A stretch of 22,868 nt of DNA from a virus. Shown here piece by piece: positions 1-7,165 of the stretch (its first letter is position 1; each line of letters starts with the position of its first letter). The stretch covers positions 1 through 22,868 of IMG/VR virus record IMGVR_UViG_3300035698_002636; one strand, written 5' to 3'. The translations under genes and the position numbers were made by a program. A model generated the notes under the pieces. It was given only the letters and a program-made list of their open reading frames with translations. It was not told the origin of the DNA and did no database searches.

Positions 1-45
1 CATAGAATGTTACATCAACCTAAAGGGGTGAAGATAGGATGTTAA
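1..45 (+). CDS. C-terminal end of an upstream gene (partial)
   Basis: Frame 1 is open from the first base and ends at TAA 43-45, giving 14 residues (HRMLHQPKGVKIGC). It overlaps the next start by 7 bases, which is the normal spacing in this window, so it is probably the tail of a gene that begins outside. Too short to identify. Confidence 0.3.
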   Translation, partial: HRMLHQPKGVKIGC

Positions 46-1175
46 TAGAATATATGGATATATACGATGTTATACCTTATGATAAAAATTCAAAGAAGCA
101 TGATAAAGTTCAGGTAGACAAAATAAAACAGTCAATAAAAGAGTTTGATTTTAATGTTCCAATTATTGTTGACAAAAATAATGTGGTGATTGCAGGTCAT
201 GGAAGATTGTTGGCTGCTAAACAGTTAGGTATTCAAAAAGTTCCTGTTGTTACGAAATATGATTTAAGTTCTGCTCAAGTGAAAGCGTTTAGGATTGCTG
301 ATAATAAAGTTGCTGAGAGTGATTGGGATTTTAGTTTTTTAAAGCAAGAGTTTGAAAGCTTAAAACAGGATAATTATGATTTTAAATGGTTGGATTTTGA
401 TATGGAAGAGATTGGGTTGAGTGATGATGATATTGAGGTTGAAGAAGATACAGTTCCTGAAATAGAACATATTAAGACTAGTATTAAGTTAGGTGATATA
501 TTTTTGTTAGGTGAGCATAGGTTAATGTGTGGAGATAGCACAAGCAAAACTGATATTGATAAATTAATGATAAGGACTATTCAAAATATAACATTTACAG
601 ACCCACCAGATAATATAGCTTATAAAGATATGAAAGGTAAGCACGATGAAATAAAAAATGATAATATGTCTGAAGAAGACTTTATTAAATTTAATAATTC
701 TTGGATGAAACACATAACTTCAGATAGTGGTTATATATGCTGTAACTGGAAATTTTATCATATATTCTATAAAAATATGAAAGAGAATAATATTCCTTGT
801 AAGAGTTGTATAGTATGGGATAAAGAATATGGCGTACAAAACCTTGACAAATATCATAAACAACACGAATTTATACTTTATTTCGGTAAGTTTGGTGGAG
901 AGAAAACAATAAGAGGTGATATATTTAGATTAAAAAGAGAGAGAAGCGATTTACATCCTACTATGAAACCAATTGAGTTATGTTCTACTTTCATTAAAGA
1001 TAGTACTATGAAAGGTAATTTAGTATATGACCCTTTTGGTGGTAGTGGAAGCACTCTTATAGCTTGTGAACAATTAAATCGTAAATGTTATATGATGGAA
1101 TTAAGCGAATCCTATTGCGAGGTTATTTGCCAAAGATGGGAAAAACTAACTGGTAAGGAGAGGGTTAAACTTTGA
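39..1175 (+). CDS. ParB-like domain fused to beta-class DNA methyltransferase, DPPD variant
   Basis: This 378-aa protein has two domains. Residues about 8-95 look like the ParB/Srx nuclease-like domain, with the signature AGHGRLLAAKQLG near residues 53-65. Residues about 155-375 are an amino-methyltransferase in beta-class order: motif IV comes first (TDPPDNIAY, 187-195), then HPTMKPIEL (motif X), then the SAM-binding DPFGGSGST at 331-339. In this family motif IV is normally DPPY, DPPF or DPPW; here the aromatic position is Asp191, so catalysis may be lost or altered. Such fusions are common beside phage terminases, where they protect or mark viral DNA. GGGGTGA at 26-32 is a well-placed ribosome binding site. 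The gene overlaps the next one by 4 bases. Confident of the family, not of activity. Confidence 0.88.
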   Translation: MLIEYMDIYDVIPYDKNSKKHDKVQVDKIKQSIKEFDFNVPIIVDKNNVVIAGHGRLLAAKQLGIQKVPVVTKYDLSSAQVKAFRIADNKVAESDWDFSFLKQEFESLKQDNYDFKWLDFDMEEIGLSDDDIEVEEDTVPEIEHIKTSIKLGDIFLLGEHRLMCGDSTSKTDIDKLMIRTIQNITFTDPPDNIAYKDMKGKHDEIKNDNMSEEDFIKFNNSWMKHITSDSGYICCNWKFYHIFYKNMKENNIPCKSCIVWDKEYGVQNLDKYHKQHEFILYFGKFGGEKTIRGDIFRLKRERSDLHPTMKPIELCSTFIKDSTMKGNLVYDPFGGSGSTLIACEQLNRKCYMMELSESYCEVICQRWEKLTGKERVKL

Positions 1176-1612
1176 ACTCATCTAACCTTATTCCTTTAGC
1201 TAGTAGGACTATGGAAGAACAACGAGCTATTCAGAAGAAAGGTGGGCGTAGTAAAAGCCCAAAAAAGAGCGTATCAGCTAAACTAAGGTGGTTAAGGGAG
1301 CGTAAGATTAATGATGAGAGTGCAAATAAATTAATAGAAATGTATGATAATAAGGAAATTACTCATATTGATTTGTTAGCGTTTTATCAGAAATGGCAGA
1401 GTAAGGCTAATACTATTCAAGAAGCAGTTATGATTGGAAGATTAATAATGGATTGGTCTAAGCAAGTTCACGGAACTGAAGCTATTAATACTCAAGTAAA
1501 TATTCAAAACAATACTGAGATTAATGTTGATGAACATTTATACGCTGTTTACAATGAAGGTTTAAAGAGGGATAAACAATTACTAAAAAAAAGAGTAAAG
1601 AAGAAGTCCTAG
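1172..1612 (+). CDS. probable terminase small subunit
   Basis: A 146-aa protein starting at TTG 1172, inside the stop of the methyltransferase gene, with GGAGAGGG just upstream. It has a basic N-terminal segment (residues about 21-46, rich in Lys, Arg, Gly and Ser, containing KKGGRSKSPKKS) followed by a helical middle and a Lys-rich end. The assignment rests on position directly before the large terminase, size, and the basic GGRS-type N-terminus seen in many small terminases, which bind the packaging site and hand DNA to the large subunit. I see no clear helix-turn-helix by eye. The last codons overlap the probable true start of the large terminase and contain a run of eight A (1585-1592). 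Confidence 0.6.
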   Translation: MNSSNLIPLASRTMEEQRAIQKKGGRSKSPKKSVSAKLRWLRERKINDESANKLIEMYDNKEITHIDLLAFYQKWQSKANTIQEAVMIGRLIMDWSKQVHGTEAINTQVNIQNNTEINVDEHLYAVYNEGLKRDKQLLKKRVKKKS

Positions 1613-3006
1613 ATATATGGGTAAAAAACAAAGATGCTTGGGCATTGTGTAAGAATTATTTTAAGACAGATCTAACAATTACTCAAGCAGAGATAGTAAA
1701 AACTATCGCATTCCGATTAACCAAGAAGCTTGTTATAAGTTGCCTTACTCGTTATGGTAAAAGTTGGTGTGTAGCTCAAGCAGTATTATTATATGCAAAA
1801 CTTAATCCTAACAAAAGAATCTTATTAGTAGCTCCAACTCTTGACCAAACAAAGATTATAAGAAACTATATTTCTACATTCATATTAGAAAATAAAGAAA
1901 TGAGTTGTATGGTAGATGTAGCTATGAGTGGACTTGACCGATTAAAGAATGAAGTAAGTAAGAAGCGTATCACATTAAACAATGGAACTGAAATAACTAT
2001 TTTAAGTGCTGAAGGAACTGGGGATAGACTTATGGGTTTTGGTGGGGATCTTATAATTGATGATGAAGAATGTTTAATCAACTATGAAGTATACCAGCAG
2101 AAGATTAGCCGTATGACTGGTGATAGTCCTGATGCTATGAGAGTTAGTATTGGAAATCCGTGGAATAGAAATAATCAAATGTGGGATTTTTGGAATGACC
2201 CAAGCTATACTAAGATTCAAGTAGGATGGAAGACTGCATTAAAAGAAGGTAGGATTACTGAAGAGTTCTTAGCAGACCAAAGAAGATTATTAAATCCTAT
2301 TACTTTTAAAGTTTTATATGATGCTGAGTTCCCTGAGAATGCTGAGGATAGTTTGTTTGATTATAATTGTATTGCAGAAGCTAATGAAAGAGAGTTCAAG
2401 TTTTCAAAGGGAAGACCGTTAAATTTGTTAGGAGTTGATGTTGCAAGATTTGGTTTAGACAGTACTGTATTAACTCACATACAAACTTTTGATGGAAAAT
2501 ATCAGCTGGTCAAACAATATGTGTTTAATAAGATGAATACAATGCAAACAGTAGGTAAGGTTAGAGATTTACATTCTAATATTGGCTTTGATAGTATTAA
2601 CGTGGATGTTTGTGGTTTAGGTGCTGGTGTAGTTGATAGATTAAAAGAAGAAGGACTAAGTGTTGTGGAAGCTCATTTCGGTCAAGCTCCTACTAAAAGT
2701 TTTGAAGAAAGTAGTATTGTTGGTAGTACTAAGGCACGGTATGAAGACCAAACTAGAAACATTGTTCATAGTAATAAGAAGGCTGAACAATATTTTAGGT
2801 TAGCTAGATTGTTTGAAGAAGGTAAAATAAGTATTAAGGGTTGTGATACTACTTTGATTGATAACTTGCGTAAGATGGGTTATGAGATTACTAGTGGTGG
2901 TAAGACTAAGATAATTGATCCTGAAGATGGTAAAAGTCCTGATTATGGTGATAGCTTGGTTTATGCGTGTTGGGAAGATGAAGGAGAGGTGGTGATAGAT
3001 TGGTAG
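1579..3006 (+). CDS. terL: terminase large subunit (ATPase-nuclease)
   Basis: Packages viral DNA into the procapsid with an ATPase motor and cuts it with an RNase H-fold nuclease. The first conventional start is TTG 1645 (453 aa), which lacks a ribosome binding site. The frame stays open back to 1576, and the extra residues (TKKKSKEEVLDIWVKNKDAW) look like normal protein, so I place the start at ATT 1579, 7 bases after GAGGG (475 aa). Numbered from TTG 1645: Walker A-like LTRYGKSW about 34-41, Walker B LIIDDEE about 136-142, nuclease Asp in GVDVARFGLDST about 263-274, VDVCGLGAG, and the last acidic motif PDYGDS near 433-438. Length fits the family. It overlaps the next gene by 7 bases. Family certain, start uncertain. 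Confidence 0.93.
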   Translation: MTKKKSKEEVLDIWVKNKDAWALCKNYFKTDLTITQAEIVKTIAFRLTKKLVISCLTRYGKSWCVAQAVLLYAKLNPNKRILLVAPTLDQTKIIRNYISTFILENKEMSCMVDVAMSGLDRLKNEVSKKRITLNNGTEITILSAEGTGDRLMGFGGDLIIDDEECLINYEVYQQKISRMTGDSPDAMRVSIGNPWNRNNQMWDFWNDPSYTKIQVGWKTALKEGRITEEFLADQRRLLNPITFKVLYDAEFPENAEDSLFDYNCIAEANEREFKFSKGRPLNLLGVDVARFGLDSTVLTHIQTFDGKYQLVKQYVFNKMNTMQTVGKVRDLHSNIGFDSINVDVCGLGAGVVDRLKEEGLSVVEAHFGQAPTKSFEESSIVGSTKARYEDQTRNIVHSNKKAEQYFRLARLFEEGKISIKGCDTTLIDNLRKMGYEITSGGKTKIIDPEDGKSPDYGDSLVYACWEDEGEVVIDW

Positions 3007-3218
3007 GAACTTTTGAGTTATTACAATGCCCTAAATGTCCTATAAGACATTATGATAGGAAAAGACCGAATAGTCTTGGTAAGTTTAAGGTGTATATTAC
3101 TAATACTAATTGGCTTATTTTTAAATGTGTTAGGTGTAGGGAACGGTTTAAGTATAAGTTTATTGGGAGTAGGTTGACAAGAGCAGATATGAGTTGTGAA
3201 GAGGTGGAAGAATGTTAG
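3000..3218 (+). CDS. small zinc-ribbon protein
   Basis: A 72-aa protein starting at TTG 3000 inside the end of the terminase gene, with GGAGAGGTGGTGA just upstream. Cys10-x2-Cys13 and Cys43-x2-Cys46 form a four-Cys zinc-ribbon pattern around basic beta-strand-like sequence; two more Cys lie near the C-terminus (67 and 72). It overlaps the next zinc-ribbon gene by 7 bases. Zinc ribbons of this size usually bind nucleic acid or protein partners; the actual role here is unknown. Confidence 0.7.
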   Translation: MVGTFELLQCPKCPIRHYDRKRPNSLGKFKVYITNTNWLIFKCVRCRERFKYKFIGSRLTRADMSCEEVEEC

Positions 3219-3328
3219 ATGTTGTTAAGAAAGCGTGTTTGATGTGTAAGGAATGTAGTTATGAATTATTAGTGTATGAGGATATTGTGTTCTGCCAAAA
3301 TTGTAATGCACAAGTAATACCGAACTAA
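3212..3328 (+). CDS. mini zinc-ribbon protein, 38 aa
   Basis: A very short gene, ATG 3212 to TAA 3326-3328, preceded by GAGGTGG. The product has Cys9-x2-Cys12-x2-Cys15 and Cys28-x2-Cys31, a compact four-Cys zinc-binding pattern with one spare Cys. It overlaps the previous gene by 7 bases and ends 2 bases before the next ATG, so it sits in the same translational chain. The regular Cys spacing and good ribosome binding site argue that it is real despite its length. Function unknown. Confidence 0.65.
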   Translation: MLDVVKKACLMCKECSYELLVYEDIVFCQNCNAQVIPN

Positions 3329-3330
3329 AA

Positions 3331-3996
3331 ATGAAATTGTTAGATAATATTAATGATTGGTTGATTGTTCGTAGTGAACGAAAGCATAATAATCTTAGAG
3401 GTAACACTAAATGTTTTAAAAGCACTAATGGTATCTCTTGGAATATTTATCAGAATCAAAAAGAATCATTAACTAAGGGGGATAATTTAAAGAAATATCA
3501 ATGGTTGCATTACGTGTTTAAACTACCTATTAAGAAAGGTTTGTTATTAGTTAATAAGATTGCTAATAAGTATTTAGTTCGTAAGGTTATTAAAACTCCT
3601 TATAACATTAATTTTGTAGTATTTGAGAAGTCTTTTGATAAAGCTATTGATGATTGGAGTGAGATTTATATTGCAAATAGACATTCTTGGGTTGGTAATA
3701 AACATACTAAAGAAACTATTGAGAACTTTAAGAAAGGTGATAGTGTTAAGACTTTAAGAGTTTGCAAAGATATTATGGTTACTATGTGTTTGGAAGATAC
3801 TGCTTATAGAGAGTTTTTTAATATCTTGATGTTTGAGATGATGAATGGTATGAATAAAGAGTATAAGAATGAAAGAATAAATCATTTATTATATACTGAT
3901 ATTGATACTAAGGATATTCATTATTACGGGATCACTAAAAGTTTTGTTGATAAGAATAAAAAACCAATAATAGGAGAATTTAAACGTGTCCATTAA
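3331..3996 (+). CDS. unknown protein, 221 aa
   Basis: I do not recognise this gene. The product is basic and rich in Lys, Asn and aromatic residues, with no membrane segment, Cys pair or nucleotide-binding motif visible. Residues about 135-175 read as helical (TMCLEDTAYREFFNILMFEM). The ATG lies 2 bases after the preceding stop and has no clear ribosome binding site, so it is probably read by translational coupling. Its position between terminase and portal is a usual place for accessory phage genes such as nucleases or recombination helpers, but nothing in the sequence shows such a function. Confidence 0.7.
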   Translation: MKLLDNINDWLIVRSERKHNNLRGNTKCFKSTNGISWNIYQNQKESLTKGDNLKKYQWLHYVFKLPIKKGLLLVNKIANKYLVRKVIKTPYNINFVVFEKSFDKAIDDWSEIYIANRHSWVGNKHTKETIENFKKGDSVKTLRVCKDIMVTMCLEDTAYREFFNILMFEMMNGMNKEYKNERINHLLYTDIDTKDIHYYGITKSFVDKNKKPIIGEFKRVH

Positions 3997-4051
3997 ACTT
4001 AAATTATTTAAGAAGTATTTAGAATATTTTAAAACAAACGAGGTAATATAA
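3986..4051 (+). CDS. possible 21-aa peptide
   Basis: GTG 3986 follows AGGAG with about 8 bases of spacing and opens a 21-codon frame (Lys-, Leu- and Phe-rich, amphipathic) that ends at TAA 4049-4051, immediately before the next ATG. It overlaps the end of the 221-aa gene by 11 bases. The GAGGT near its end is the binding site of the next gene. It may be a genuine mini-gene or simply a leader that couples translation. Confidence 0.3.
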   Translation: MSIKLKLFKKYLEYFKTNEVI

Positions 4052-4183
4052 ATGAAGACAAAATATGTGGTATTAATGATTATCCTGATGATAATCATTA
4101 TGATTGGGTTGATAGTTTTTCAAGTAGATAAGAGAGTGGACATAATGTTTAATGGCTTAGACTTTTTGAGAGCTGGACAATGA
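4052..4183 (+). CDS. small single-pass membrane protein, 43 aa
   Basis: ATG 4052 follows ACGAGGTAATATAA, a good GAGGT ribosome binding site. The product begins with MKTKY, then a strongly hydrophobic stretch of about 19 residues (Val, Ile, Leu, Met; residues 6-24), then a short soluble tail (QVDKRVDIMFNGLDFLRAGQ). It overlaps the following membrane gene by an ATGA junction. Size and topology would suit a holin, an entry factor or a small regulator; none can be chosen from sequence. Confidence 0.6.
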   Translation: MKTKYVVLMIILMIIIMIGLIVFQVDKRVDIMFNGLDFLRAGQ

Positions 4184-4344
4184 TAATACAAATATGTGCA
4201 ATAGCTTTCATAATGTTCTTAACAGGATATTATGTAGGTAGGGCGACAGCAATAGATGAGATATTACAAAGGCTAGAAATAGCAACTGGGGTAAATAAAA
4301 AATGGAACATAAATTTGAGTGGAACAAAGAAAAGAAAGAGTTAG
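4180..4344 (+). CDS. small membrane protein, 54 aa
   Basis: Starts in an ATGA overlap with the previous gene. Residues 2-20 are hydrophobic (IIQICAIAFIMFLTGYYVG), followed by a helical soluble segment (about 21-36) and a basic C-terminus. The last 43 bases overlap the next gene in another frame, which is long for this genome, so the C-terminus may be less constrained. Together with the 43-aa protein it forms a pair of tiny membrane proteins, an arrangement seen in some viral lysis cassettes; this is only a suggestion. Confidence 0.5.
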   Translation: MIIQICAIAFIMFLTGYYVGRATAIDEILQRLEIATGVNKKWNINLSGTKKRKS

Positions 4345-4694
4345 TTGAAACAAGAATAGGTGATGAATTAGTTGATGCTAAGCAGAATAAGGTTGAAGGT
4401 AAATTTATTAATACAACTATTTATCCTGAGCATACTGCTAGAAATATGATTGCTGAATTAACTAAGCAGATTAAGGATATGGATTTACAAGGGAGTGTTA
4501 TTGAGAAATCTATTAAGAACTTTAAGAAAAGCATTAAGCCTGTTGATAAAGTATTTTGGACTAAGTTTCAAGCGTGTGCTAGTATGATGGGAATTAAACA
4601 AAAAGAAGATGAGTTGAATAATAATAAAGAAGCTAAGGATGGAGTGCTTGAACAATTAGATGAAGTGCGTAAAGCTATGGGTGACGAATTTTAA
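4302..4694 (+). CDS. helical protein of unknown function, 130 aa
   Basis: A charged, mostly helical protein rich in Lys and Glu, with heptad-like patterns near residues 45-70 and 100-125 suggesting coiled coil. Upstream GGGGTAAATAAAAA is a fair ribosome binding site for ATG 4302. It is the last gene before the 142-base regulatory gap and so probably the last gene of the terminase operon. I do not recognise a family; a helper of packaging or head assembly would fit the position but is not shown. Confidence 0.75.
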   Translation: MEHKFEWNKEKKELVETRIGDELVDAKQNKVEGKFINTTIYPEHTARNMIAELTKQIKDMDLQGSVIEKSIKNFKKSIKPVDKVFWTKFQACASMMGIKQKEDELNNNKEAKDGVLEQLDEVRKAMGDEF

Positions 4695-4720
4695 TGTTTG
4701 TTGGCGTATTAAGGATAAAA

Positions 4721-4746
4721 TAAAGGGTTTTATAAACATTAAAACA
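4721..4746 (+). promoter_or_regulatory. promoter-like element, copy 1 (archaeal TATA type)
   Basis: Contains TAAAGGGTTTTATAAA (4721-4736) and then, after two bases, TTAAAACA. The same 26-nt element, with two differences, lies upstream of the protease gene at 7628-7653. TTTTATAAA matches the archaeal TATA box and the preceding AAAGGG is purine-rich like a BRE. A start about 25 bases downstream, near 4756-4760, would give a leader of about 80 bases for the portal gene. Confidence 0.6.
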
Positions 4747-4771
4747 TAGTATAGTGTATATAATCCAATTT

Positions 4772-4799
4772 GTGATAAATTTTCCAAACGATTTATCAC
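4772..4799 (+). other. perfect 9-bp inverted repeat in portal leader
   Basis: GTGATAAAT (4772-4780) and ATTTATCAC (4791-4799) are perfect reverse complements around a 10-base loop, followed by CCCTTTTT. It could be a terminator for the upstream operon, a leader hairpin, or a binding site for a dimeric regulator. It lies downstream of the promoter-like element, which favours a role in the transcript or as an operator. Confidence 0.45.
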
Positions 4800-4811
4800 C
4801 CCTTTTTCCTC

Positions 4812-4826
4812 ACCTCACGGTGAGGT
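4812..4826 (+). promoter_or_regulatory. hairpin holding the portal ribosome binding site
   Basis: ACCTCA (4812-4817), loop CGG, TGAGGT (4821-4826): a perfect 6-bp stem whose right arm is the GAGGT ribosome binding site, 10 bases before the portal ATG at 4837. The left arm resembles the anti-Shine-Dalgarno end of 16S rRNA. It could mask the binding site and tune portal synthesis (inference). Confidence 0.5.
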
Positions 4827-4836
4827 TTTATATTCA

Positions 4837-6540
4837 ATGGGTTTCAAAGATTTCATAAGAAAGGCGATAGGTGATGTTGAGAGTACTAGCGATAGTTCTG
4901 AAAGTAGTGCTGTTATTGATATGAGTTTAGCACAAGATAGAGATATGGGAATATTCAAAGCATACATTCCTAACTTCTTATACAAGCCACCTTATGGTTA
5001 TCCAAGAAATGTTAATACTCCACAACTAAAAGTATTAGCTAAGAATCCTTATATTTTCTCAGTTATTAAAACTATTTGTGATGAGATAGTAAGTTGTCCG
5101 TGGGAAGTTAAAGTTAAAGAAGGATTCCAAGATGATGGTAATGATTATAATGAAGATATTGATACAGCTACTAGATTCTTAAATAATCCTAATGGTAACG
5201 CTGAAAGTTTTGAACAAATCCTCAGGCAAGTAGTTACTGATATATTAGAAACTGATAGTGGGATTATTAATAAAGTTTTTAATTCAGCTGGAGAGTTACA
5301 GCATATCTTTGCTAGAGATGGAAGTTTATTCTTAAAGAATCCTGATATTTATGGTTATTTAGGTAACAGAGCTGATTTTGTTGAGCCTATGGTTGATTCT
5401 ATGGATGCTCCAGTTAGTTTTGATAGTCCTAGTGATATGCAAATGGAAGTTATTAAAACTTATAATGTTATGTTTAAAGAACAAGCTGCTTATTTCCAAT
5501 ACGGTTGGACTGCTGGTAGTATGCCAGTTCCTTTCGGTAAGAAGGAGATTATTTATTTTATGCAGAATCCTAGAAGTGATAGTATTTATGGAAGATCCCC
5601 ATTACAAGTTTTAGCTCAAGTAATACAAACCTTAGTGTATGGTAGTGAGTTTAACCTTGATTTTTATGTTAATAATAATATGCCTGATGGTGTGATAAGT
5701 CTTATGGGTGCGAAGAAAGAACAAATCGCTGCATTCAGAGATAGATTTGATGCAAGTTATCAAGCTGGTGAAGATGAGTTTGGGAAAAAGAGAAAGAAAA
5801 ACTTTACAATACCTATTGTGAGTACTAAGCCTGAGTTTGTACCGTTCCAATTAAGTCCTAAAGATATGGAAGTACTTGCTCAACAAGAATGGTTTATGAA
5901 AATTGTATGGGCTTGTTTTGGAGTTACTGCTAGTGAAATGGGTTGGACTGAAAGTAGTAATAAAGCTACTGATGATAGTCAGACACAAGCAAGTAAAAGA
6001 AAAGCTATACAACCATTACTTAAAGTATTACAATATAACCTTAACACTCAATTAATGCCATCATTCTTTAAAGATATAGAATTTGATGATTTTAGAAATG
6101 TGCCATTGGAAATTGTTTTTGACCATTATGATGTTGAAGAAGATAAGATGAAGCACGATTTATTAGAGCAAGAGATTCGTATGGGAGTTAAGACCCCTGA
6201 GATGGCTGCCGAAGAGTTAGGGATTAATGTAGAGGAGCTTAAACAAGGAAAAGAAGAACAAGCCAAGAATGATATGGCTAAGTTTGAACAAGAAGCTGGT
6301 TTCTCTCAAGGTGGTAATGATGAAAGTTCTAAAGGAGATAATCCTTTTGCTAAAAAAGATGATAAAGGCTCACCTGATAAGAAGGAAAAGAATCCTTTTG
6401 GTAGTAAAGATAAAAAGACTGAAGAGAAATCTAAAAATAGTCTTAATCCGTTGAAACAAATGGAGAAAACCATTGATGAAGTTGGTAAACAATTAGTAGA
6501 AGCTATTGATAGAATCCCTGAAGATGAATATAAAGAATGA
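4837..6540 (+). CDS. portal protein
   Basis: The dodecameric ring at one capsid vertex through which DNA enters and leaves. The 567-aa sequence has the HK97-type portal layout: N-terminal PYGYPRNVNTPQLKVLAKNP about residues 52-71 followed by a helix (IKTICDEIVSCPWEVKV), a central GRSPLQVLAQVIQT helix about 253-266, FNLDFYVNNNMPDGVISL about 272-289, then the FGVTASEMGW segment about 365-374. From about residue 485 the protein becomes a low-complexity Lys/Asp/Glu/Ser tail with two NPF-containing blocks, probably disordered and extra to the core. The GAGGT binding site lies in a hairpin. The 3' end overlaps the MuF-like gene, the usual neighbour. Confidence 0.92.
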   Translation: MGFKDFIRKAIGDVESTSDSSESSAVIDMSLAQDRDMGIFKAYIPNFLYKPPYGYPRNVNTPQLKVLAKNPYIFSVIKTICDEIVSCPWEVKVKEGFQDDGNDYNEDIDTATRFLNNPNGNAESFEQILRQVVTDILETDSGIINKVFNSAGELQHIFARDGSLFLKNPDIYGYLGNRADFVEPMVDSMDAPVSFDSPSDMQMEVIKTYNVMFKEQAAYFQYGWTAGSMPVPFGKKEIIYFMQNPRSDSIYGRSPLQVLAQVIQTLVYGSEFNLDFYVNNNMPDGVISLMGAKKEQIAAFRDRFDASYQAGEDEFGKKRKKNFTIPIVSTKPEFVPFQLSPKDMEVLAQQEWFMKIVWACFGVTASEMGWTESSNKATDDSQTQASKRKAIQPLLKVLQYNLNTQLMPSFFKDIEFDDFRNVPLEIVFDHYDVEEDKMKHDLLEQEIRMGVKTPEMAAEELGINVEELKQGKEEQAKNDMAKFEQEAGFSQGGNDESSKGDNPFAKKDDKGSPDKKEKNPFGSKDKKTEEKSKNSLNPLKQMEKTIDEVGKQLVEAIDRIPEDEYKE

Positions 6541-7165
6541 GATGGAATCAAAAAATATCATTACTGCGATTACGCAGAAGATAGTAAAAATATTTAGTTT
6601 AACTAGTTTATTTCCTGATATGGATGAGTTCTTGAAAGAAGAGTATCATAAGGGTATGGTTAAGAGTGAAGTGCAGTTGGGTATGAATTTTGTTCCTAGT
6701 GATACTGATTTAGGATTTCTTAGTGATTATGTGAATGAGAATGTTAATGGTGTTACTGATGCTTTGGGTGAGAAGTTAAGAGGAGAGTTACAGCGTGGTA
6801 TTTTGAATAAGGAAAAGGTTTCTCAATTAAAAAAGCGTATTAAGACTTTGATGAAGGATGATGCTTTTAATAATCGTTTGAAAACTGTATTGCGTACTGA
6901 GGGTTTAAGGGCTGAGAATCTTGGTAGTTATGAAGGTGCGTTACAGTCTAATCTAAATTTAAAGAAGTATTTGGATATTACTATGGATAATAAAACGAGT
7001 GATATTTGTAAAGAAGAAATGAAGAAGTATGGTAGTGAAGCTCAAGCCATTCCTTTAGATAAAGAGTTTAAAGTTCGTGTTAAGAATAAGACTTTTAGTG
7101 CTCAATATCCACCGTTTCATCCTAATTGTCGTACTGTTATTATGTTTGTGAGGGAAAAAGAATGA
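6524..7165 (+). CDS. MuF/SPP1 gp7-like head morphogenesis protein
   Basis: A minor head protein of the Mu gpF / SPP1 gp7 family, which sits at the portal and may enter with the DNA. From ATG 6524 it is 213 aa. Family signs are the RTEGLRAENLG helix (124-134), the strand DITMDNKTSDICKE (151-164) and the C-terminal PPFHPNCRT (196-204) with conserved His199 and Cys202. The N-terminal half is mainly helical. The frame is open further upstream to TTG 6506, but ATG 6524, overlapping the portal end by 17 bases, is the first ATG; ATG 6542 just after the portal stop is also possible. It overlaps the next gene by ATGA. Confidence 0.88.
   Translation: MNIKNEMESKNIITAITQKIVKIFSLTSLFPDMDEFLKEEYHKGMVKSEVQLGMNFVPSDTDLGFLSDYVNENVNGVTDALGEKLRGELQRGILNKEKVSQLKKRIKTLMKDDAFNNRLKTVLRTEGLRAENLGSYEGALQSNLNLKKYLDITMDNKTSDICKEEMKKYGSEAQAIPLDKEFKVRVKNKTFSAQYPPFHPNCRTVIMFVREKE

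Noticed and set aside
3998-4012. 15-base palindrome CTTAAAT-T-ATTTAAG
   Set aside because: Purely A+T-rich apart from its ends and inside overlapping small frames; such palindromes are common at this base composition.
4759-4764. TATAAT as a bacterial -10 box
   Set aside because: No matching -35 at the right distance, the region is very A+T-rich, and the repeated upstream TTTTATAAA element explains the site better. The corresponding place at 7663-7670 is TATATATA rather than TATAAT.
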